Origin: Vibrio porteresiae DSM 19223
GTDB lineage: Bacteria; Pseudomonadota; Gammaproteobacteria; Enterobacterales; Vibrionaceae
DNA length: 64,000 nucleotides
Direction: 5' to 3'
NCBI RefSeq assembly: GCF_024347055.1
Contig: NZ_AP024895.1
Location: forward strand, 1,736,001-1,800,000
This document shows positions 58,901-64,000 of the stretch, piece after piece. Under the pieces are notes generated by a model, which saw only the letters and a program-made list of their open reading frames with translations, searched no databases and was not told the origin of the DNA. Position numbers and translations under genes: made by a program. How positions within the stretch are numbered: position 1 is the stretch's first letter; every line of letters begins with the position of its first letter.

Positions 58901-60760
58901 GTCGCTCTTATGAAGCATGGAGAACTCTAAGATCCAATAAGTCTGCAGATTGGTTTTCACCACTTCATATGGTGATTCACCAATCACACGCAAACCTAAG
59001 TTTTCTAGCATTGGCATCACATCAGACAGATGGATAGGCTCTGCACGGTGATAGAGTTTTAAGCGTACCGCTTTTGAGTCTTTGTTCTCTTCCTGTGGAC
59101 GATAGAACAACATTCCCAAACGGTTATTTTCATCTAGTGCTTCTAGACGTTCGATGTCTGCCACAGCAGAACCCGGCATAATGTCTTCTTTGTAGGAGCG
59201 AGGGAAAGCACGCATGTACTCTTTCGACAGTGGCAGACCTTTACTCTCACCAAAGTTAGCAATGATCGCTTCAGACAAACGATCATCCCAACTGGTGGAC
59301 GCTTCCATCAAGTTTTGTTCGATCTTATTGATGTTAATTTCCATATTGTTGTCATCTACCCTGACAATGTAATGGGTGCGAGCAAGCGGACTCTCTGAGA
59401 AGTAAGTCGTAAATTCTACTTCTTGTTGGCAACCAAAATAGCGTTTAAAAATACGCTGAGTTTGGCGTCTTAGCTCAGTGTTGTAGCGCTCTTTGGACAC
59501 ATACACCATACAGCTAAAGAAACGGCCGAACGGATCACGACGCACGAACAAACGCAGCAGATCCCTATCTTGCATCTGCACAACGCCCATTCCCACTTCC
59601 AACAACTCTTCTTCTGTTGCTTGTAGCAGTTCGTCTCTTGGGTAATTCTCTAGAATGTTATGCAAGGCTTTATGCGCGTAGGACGCTTGACGATAACCAC
59701 TCGCCGCAATAATGCGCTGCACCTTTTCACAAATCAGTGGAATGCTCTCAACACTCTGGTTGTACACTGCCGAGGTATACAAGCCGCTAAAGCGATGTTC
59801 GCCAATCACTTTGCCGTTAGCATCAAACTTCTTAATGCCCACATAGTCGGTATAAGCGGGTCGATGAATCCGAGACTGTTTATTGCCTTTAGTGACAATC
59901 AGCAGGTAAGGTTTCTGCGCTTCTAAGCGAGCGGAATTTGGGAAGTGTGATAGCTTCACACCGCGAACTCGCGCAGGATCAGAAAAGAGTCCTAATCCTG
60001 CGGTTTTGGTTGGTCTGAGTTCATTTTCCCCGTCATTTTCGACCAAATCGAACTCTTTATAACCCATAAAAGTGAAGTTATGATTCCCAAGCCAGCGCAA
60101 GAACGCCACGGTTTCAGCAAAACGATCATCTTCGATCGGAATCTGCTTACGGTCTTTCTCCAGTTGATCAACGACTTGTTGTAATTGATTGACCATAGGT
60201 TGCCAATCTTTCACGACTAAAGCGGTATCAGCAAGAATCGACAGTAGCTCTCCTTGCAACTCATCCATCTCTTCTTGAGTGCTTAAACGATCCACCTCAA
60301 TATGAAATAGGGAATGCAACTGCCCTTTGTTTTGATTGATACTGGCGATTGACCCCCTCTTGTTGCGAGCAATTTGGGTCGGGCCATTGAGCATAAGATG
60401 TGACGTCAAATCCAAACGACTCAACGCCATTTTTATCGAATCCACCAAAAATGGTGTATCGGGGACCACAATTTCAACTATGGTATGGGTGGATTGCCAA
60501 CCTTGGCGACTGACTGTTGGGTTAAACACCCTAACAGATTGTTCTTCCGGTGATTTTTCACTGATGTGATGCCAGAGACTGACAATCGCACCATACAGAT
60601 CAGACTCGTTCCGTGAGACTAAATCGTCCTGAGAGATATTACTAAATAGATGCTGAGCTAGCTGAGTCACTAAAGGCTGTTGGGCAAGCTCTATACGGTC
60701 TTGAATTAGTTGATACACCTTTTCAAGTAAAACCGGCATCAGAGTTTCACGCGCGGTCAT
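55916..60760 (-). CDS. gdhB: NAD-specific glutamate dehydrogenase, large (about 180 kDa) type
   Basis: A 1,614-residue protein of the GDH-180 class. The catalytic dehydrogenase core lies in the second half: P-V-G-A-K-G-G-F with the active-site Lys, G-G-L-R-W-S-D-R-Q-E-D-F, G-I-G-D-M-A-G-D-V-F-G-N-G-M and G-E-G-G-N-L-G-M-T. Long N-terminal ACT-like and C-terminal helical domains flank it. It oxidises glutamate to 2-oxoglutarate and ammonia with NAD+, allowing amino acids to be used for energy. The start is the ATG preceded by GGAGTTGCCT. It is monocistronic, with its own terminator. Confidence 0.93.
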   Translation of the reverse strand: MTARETLMPVLLEKVYQLIQDRIELAQQPLVTQLAQHLFSNISQDDLVSRNESDLYGAIVSLWHHISEKSPEEQSVRVFNPTVSRQGWQSTHTIVEIVVPDTPFLVDSIKMALSRLDLTSHLMLNGPTQIARNKRGSIASINQNKGQLHSLFHIEVDRLSTQEEMDELQGELLSILADTALVVKDWQPMVNQLQQVVDQLEKDRKQIPIEDDRFAETVAFLRWLGNHNFTFMGYKEFDLVENDGENELRPTKTAGLGLFSDPARVRGVKLSHFPNSARLEAQKPYLLIVTKGNKQSRIHRPAYTDYVGIKKFDANGKVIGEHRFSGLYTSAVYNQSVESIPLICEKVQRIIAASGYRQASYAHKALHNILENYPRDELLQATEEELLEVGMGVVQMQDRDLLRLFVRRDPFGRFFSCMVYVSKERYNTELRRQTQRIFKRYFGCQQEVEFTTYFSESPLARTHYIVRVDDNNMEININKIEQNLMEASTSWDDRLSEAIIANFGESKGLPLSKEYMRAFPRSYKEDIMPGSAVADIERLEALDENNRLGMLFYRPQEENKDSKAVRLKLYHRAEPIHLSDVMPMLENLGLRVIGESPYEVVKTNLQTYWILEFSMLHKSDTDVDLREARDRFQQAFAQVWAGELESDGFNRLVLSASLTGREVSILRAYARYMRQVGFPFSQQYIEDTLTHYPDLAKGLVDLFVRRFDPKYKGAQKGQQELIDKMTEQLENVESLDDDRIIRRYMDMILATLRTNYYQTDEQKRPKPWLALKMKPRAIPEIPAPVPVYEIFVYAPDMEGVHLRGGKVARGGLRWSDRQEDFRTEILGLVKAQQVKNTVIVPVGAKGGFVCKKQPLLSTRDEIFAEGQRCYKRFIRALLDVTDNIIEGEVVGPKQVIRHDEDDPYLVVAADKGTATFSDLANSVSAEYHFWLGDAFASGGSNGYDHKAMGITAKGGWESVKRHFREIGIDTQTTDFTAIGIGDMAGDVFGNGMLLSKHTKLVAAFNHIHIFLDPNPTNPEASWQERDRLFKLPRSSWEDYQADLISKGGGIFSRKAKSIPLSTEVQKMLGVKKTSLAPNDLIKAILRMEVDLLWNGGIGTYVKSSVETHTDVGDRANDGLRIDGRDLNARVVGEGGNLGMTQRGRIEYALKGGRVNTDFVDNVGGVDCSDNEVNIKIFLNTLVANGDLTMKQRNQILEKMEDEVGAIVIDDAYCQSESISVTEHQGVSVMKEQIRFIHTMEKAGHLDRGLEYIPDDETLLEREKQGIGLTRPELAVLVAYGKMVLKEELACEGIANDAYHAQQLVNYFPTELREHYKAHMPNHPLRAEIIATALANQMVNEMGCNFITRLHDETGANVVDIANAYAAAREIFSFADVLKKVRLLDNQATAKAQYDVMFSVRRTLRRLTRWLLRNRPGKQSVQELIDRFQVDVKTLTAQLDKVLVAEEVAEHNESAKRWVEQGIDSDTANYVARLSSLYSALDISCVAKEKGQTMEKTAQVYFMLGDRLSLHWFLKQINSQAVDNNWQALARASFREDLDWQQRQLTAQVLSCRCAPQELDVMNALESWLKLNGPSLHRWENILNEFKVGSVHEFAKFSVALRELMLLNLNCQVAE

Positions 60761-60947
60761 AGGCAACTCCAAGATTACAATGACGTTTTGTTATTGGTGT
60801 GTTGTAAGCATAGCGCTTACATTGGATTATGCATGCCCATTGTAAATACTTTATTTACATTATGTTAACCACTTTAAATCATTTGTTAGAACAAATGTTT
60901 AAATTTGTGCGTTAGATAGGAATTTGTCGCTGGTGTGACTCGGGGAT

Positions 60948-61166
60948 TTATAGAATATCTATCTGTTTAATTTTATTGTTTTGGTCAGTTATCAGCCTAA
61001 ACCGCCCTCTTATCCCTAGTTGACTTAGGTATGGACGTAGACGAGCTGCGGGAAGTTGCAAACGTAGACCGTTTTCGGTGATAACAAGCACTGTCGACGC
61101 TTGGCCAGAATAGTGGCTGAGGAAAGTTTGGTAAGAGATGTTGAGAGTAAAAAAGTATTGATTCAT
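60948..61166 (-). CDS. DUF2835 family protein
   Basis: A 72-residue basic protein, M-N-Q-Y-F-F-T-L-N-I-S-Y, with L-Q-L-P-A-A-R-L-R-P-Y-L and G-I-R-G-R-F-R-L. It fits the small DUF2835 family of gammaproteobacteria found next to pepN; function unknown. The ATG at 61166 is chosen over the frame to 61184. The pepN terminator lies just upstream. Confidence 0.8.
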   Translation of the reverse strand: MNQYFFTLNISYQTFLSHYSGQASTVLVITENGLRLQLPAARLRPYLSQLGIRGRFRLITDQNNKIKQIDIL

Positions 61167-61175
61167 AAATAAAAA

Positions 61176-61197
61176 AAGTGGCACCGAGATGCCACTT
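61176..61197 (-). terminator. Terminator of pepN
   Basis: AAGTGGCA / TGCCACTT stem with a 6-base loop; TTTTTATTTATG-type sequence follows in the minus direction. It separates pepN from the DUF2835 gene. Confidence 0.82.
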
Positions 61198-61215
61198 ATT
61201 GTACGAAGTTATTGA

Positions 61216-63822
61216 TTACGCTTCTAACGCTTTGGTCACTTTTTCGAACAGATCACGAGCCAAATTGTCCATCGCTTTCAACGCTTCTAGCTCTTGTTTA
61301 ATCAAGGCTTGACGAGCTTCATCGTAGCGGCGGAACTTCAATAGCGGGTCGATAAGACGAGAAGCAACTTGTGGGTTACTGCTGTTCAATTCACGCAAAA
61401 TTTCACCAGCAAAACGGTAACCTTCACCTGATTTTGCATGGAAGTTCACTGGGTTGTTATTGAAGAAACTACCGATCAAACTGCGAGTACGGTTCGGGTT
61501 CTTCAAGCTAAACGCTTTATGCTCCATGGTTTCTTTGATGGTTTTCAGTGCATTTCCTGCTGGGTTAGTCCCTTGCAGAATAAACCATTTATCCATCACC
61601 AAACCATCGTGAGCCCATTTATCACTATAGTCCGCCATGATCTCTGCGCGGCAAGCAAGTTGCGCATTATTTGCTGCACTCATTGCGGCCATCGTATCGG
61701 TCATGTTGTTAGCAGCTTGGTACTGCGCTTTCACTAGCTTGTTACCCTGCTCGGTAAACGCTAGGTAGCCAAGACAAGTATTGCGTAATGCTCGTTGACC
61801 AATCGCAGCATGATCAATGGTGTATTTATCTTGCTTCAATGTGTGGTAAGTCGCACTGAACTCATCTTCTAGTTCTGTAGCCAATTGAACTTTCATTGCG
61901 TGCAATACAGTGGCAATGGCATCTACATCCACACATTTATACCAACCAGACACCTCATTGTGACCCGGTAACGCAAGCATCTCTGCGACAAACGCAGGTT
62001 CAAGTTCATCACTCAATAGTACGCCACGGAAAGCATCGACTACGGTTTCAGGCAGTTCAACGGCTTCACCGTTTTGTACTTTGATCACATTGCTGCGGAT
62101 ATATTTTGCTAGCAGCATTTGACCTGCGTCCCAACGAGCAAACTCGTTACGCGCGTGAACCATCAAGAAGGTCAACTCGGCATCGGAGTAGTTGTATTCC
62201 AGTTTCACTGGCGCAGAAAACTCGCGCAGTAATGATGGAATAGGTTGCTCTGCTACGTTATCGAACACGAACGTTTGCTTAGCTTCTTTCACATCGAGTA
62301 CGTGATGGACAGGCTTTCCGTTACGTTGTAACTCAATAACCGAACCATCAGCGGCATACAGCTCAATATCAAACGGGATATGTAGCGGTTGTTTTTCTTT
62401 CTGTTCGTGAGTCGGTTCAGTCACCTGCGCGACAGTGAGCGAGTAGGTTTTCGCTTGTGCATCGTATTGGCTTTCAACTGTAACCGTTGGCGTACCAGAC
62501 TGGCTGTACCATAAACGGAATTGTTTTAGATCCACGCCTGATGCATCTTCCATTGCCGCAACAAAGTCTTCACAGGTTGCAGCAGTACCATCATGACGTT
62601 CAAAGTATAACTTCATGCCTTTTTGGAATGCCGCTTCACCTAGCAAAGTGTGCATCATGCGAATCACTTCACTGCCCTTTTCGTACACGGTTACCGTGTA
62701 GAAGTTGTTCATTTCAATCACTTTTTCAGGGCGAATTGGATGAGACATTGGGCTTGCGTCTTCAGCAAACTGAGGACCACGAATCACACGTACGTTATTA
62801 ATACGGTTAACCGCGCGAGAGCCGAGATCGGAAGAGAATTCTTGATCACGGAAAACGGTTAAACCTTCTTTTAGGCTTAGTTGGAACCAATCGCGACAAG
62901 TCACACGGTTACCAGTCCAGTTATGGAAGTATTCGTGACCAATCACGGATTCAATGCCAAGGTAATCGGCATCAGTCGCAGTTTGGTCATTGGCTAGCAC
63001 ATATTTAGAGTTAAAGATGTTCAAGCCTTTGTTTTCCATTGCGCCCATGTTGAAGAAGTCAACGGCAACCACCATGTAGATATCAAGATCGTATTCAAGG
63101 TCGAAACGTTCTTCATCCCACTTCATGGCATTGATGATAGAGACCATCGCATGGTTTGCTCGATCCAGGTTACCTTTATCAACAAACACTTCAAGTGCAA
63201 CATTGCGACCAGATTTCGTTTGGTATTGGTCACGACGCACATCAAAGTCACCTGCAACCAAGGCAAATAGATAACATGGTTTTGGATGAGGGTCTTGCCA
63301 TTTCACCCAATGGCGACCGTTATCGGCTAGGCCTTCTTCGATGCGGTTACCGTTGCTAAGCAAGAATGGGTAAGCGGCTTTATCAGCAATAACAGTGGTT
63401 GTGTATTTTGCTAGAACGTCAGGACGATCTAGATAATAGGTAATGCGACGGAAACCTTCCGCTTCACACTGAGTACAGAAAGCGCCGCCAGATTTGTACA
63501 AACCTTCTAAAGCGGTATTCGCTTCAGGATTAATCAAAGTCACAATCGTCAGTTCGCACTGCGATGGCAATTCACGAATTTCCAGGCTTGATTCGTCAGC
63601 GGTATAGTTCGACCAATCAGCACCGTCCACTTTTAATGCTTCGAGTGTCAGTCCTTCACCATCTAAAACCAGAGTTGTTGAATCACCAAGCTGCTTAACG
63701 TAAGAAACAGCAGTTACAGTCGTTGCCGTATCGTGTAAGTCAAACGTCAGTTCGATATCAGTGATGGTGTGGGAAGGCTGTTTATAATCTTTTCTGTATT
63801 TGGCTTGTGGAGTTTGAGCCAT
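61216..63822 (-). CDS. pepN: Aminopeptidase N
   Basis: An 868-residue M1 metallopeptidase, close to the 870 of E. coli PepN. The exopeptidase motif G-A-M-E-N and the zinc motif H-E-Y-F-H with the third ligand Glu 18 residues on (L-K-E-G-L-T-V-F) are present. It trims N-terminal residues from peptides in the cytoplasm. The ATG at 63822 (M-A-Q-T-P-Q-A-K-Y) is chosen over the longer frame to 63885. Confidence 0.96.
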   Translation of the reverse strand: MAQTPQAKYRKDYKQPSHTITDIELTFDLHDTATTVTAVSYVKQLGDSTTLVLDGEGLTLEALKVDGADWSNYTADESSLEIRELPSQCELTIVTLINPEANTALEGLYKSGGAFCTQCEAEGFRRITYYLDRPDVLAKYTTTVIADKAAYPFLLSNGNRIEEGLADNGRHWVKWQDPHPKPCYLFALVAGDFDVRRDQYQTKSGRNVALEVFVDKGNLDRANHAMVSIINAMKWDEERFDLEYDLDIYMVVAVDFFNMGAMENKGLNIFNSKYVLANDQTATDADYLGIESVIGHEYFHNWTGNRVTCRDWFQLSLKEGLTVFRDQEFSSDLGSRAVNRINNVRVIRGPQFAEDASPMSHPIRPEKVIEMNNFYTVTVYEKGSEVIRMMHTLLGEAAFQKGMKLYFERHDGTAATCEDFVAAMEDASGVDLKQFRLWYSQSGTPTVTVESQYDAQAKTYSLTVAQVTEPTHEQKEKQPLHIPFDIELYAADGSVIELQRNGKPVHHVLDVKEAKQTFVFDNVAEQPIPSLLREFSAPVKLEYNYSDAELTFLMVHARNEFARWDAGQMLLAKYIRSNVIKVQNGEAVELPETVVDAFRGVLLSDELEPAFVAEMLALPGHNEVSGWYKCVDVDAIATVLHAMKVQLATELEDEFSATYHTLKQDKYTIDHAAIGQRALRNTCLGYLAFTEQGNKLVKAQYQAANNMTDTMAAMSAANNAQLACRAEIMADYSDKWAHDGLVMDKWFILQGTNPAGNALKTIKETMEHKAFSLKNPNRTRSLIGSFFNNNPVNFHAKSGEGYRFAGEILRELNSSNPQVASRLIDPLLKFRRYDEARQALIKQELEALKAMDNLARDLFEKVTKALEA

Positions 63823-64000
63823 TGCCGTAATCCTTTTGACATAATGAAATGTGACTAAATGCCAACAACCTAAGCGACGATACAAATTTTTGCATCATGA
63901 GCAAACGTATCAAATAACTAATGAACTTAGATTAAGTTGGTCTTACCGATCTTAGGCTTGTTAGATTGAATAACAACCCCTAGGCAGAAAAAAACGAGGC
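63823..64000. other. Upstream region of pepN, window end
   Basis: 178 bases with no gene; it should carry the pepN promoter. Nothing else is visible. Confidence 0.4.

Noticed and set aside
1..64000. CRISPR arrays, insertion sequences, rRNA or tRNA genes
   Set aside because: None were recognised on reading either strand; no regular spaced repeats, transposase genes or cloverleaf sequences stood out.

Overview
The window is chromosomal DNA of a Vibrio, from the replication-terminus region of the main chromosome. Gene order and protein content (norM-ribE, a mobB-moeA fusion next to mobA, potABCD with a second potD, ttcA-uspE-fnr, nosP-vpsS, then a dif site carrying a filamentous prophage, then matP, a Lon-family protease, fabA, rmf, uup, rlmL, zapC, pyrD, an NAD-glutamate dehydrogenase of about 1,600 residues and pepN) follow, as I recall it, the V. 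cholerae chromosome I order on both sides of dif1. Perfect matS sites (GTGACRNYGTCAC) and matP itself confirm the Ter macrodomain. I cannot name the species.

Layout. 1-31018: housekeeping and regulatory genes: the end of a patatin-like lipase, a periplasmic ATP-dependent DNA ligase, NorM, riboflavin synthase, fructosamine kinase, an NlpC/P60 lipoprotein, TapT, NagK, molybdenum cofactor genes, an NtrC-type regulator lacking GAFTGA, AmtB, CobB, the spermidine/putrescine ABC transporter, TtcA, UspE, FNR, and the NosP/VpsS nitric-oxide sensor pair. 31190-39095: a 7.9 kb VGJ/Vf-type filamentous prophage inserted at dif by the host XerC/XerD recombinases. It has replication genes, an ssDNA-binding protein, small coat proteins, the major coat protein, pIII, a pVI-like protein, Zot/pI, an origin-like intergenic region and two leftward regulator genes at its two ends. 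39096-43900: a low-density accessory stretch with orphan small genes, two LexA boxes, a candidate SOS-induced 21-residue hydrophobic peptide and a frameshifted PAS-PAS chemotaxis protein. 43900-64000: conserved core genes, mostly on the minus strand.

Most notable. (1) The regulator gene at the left phage end stops inside dif. Rejoining the phage ends on paper extends it from 122 to 154 residues, across attP and into the start of the second regulator, whose Shine-Dalgarno sequence sits in a hairpin. Integration would therefore both truncate the first regulator and uncouple the second. (2) An SOS-box-driven minus-strand unit at 41537-41799 has the architecture of a TisB-like type I toxin. (3) A perfect matS site lies inside the phage pIII gene. 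(4) A 26-codon coat-like ORF sits between the major coat gene and its terminator. All function calls come from reading the sequence and recalling families; no search was run.
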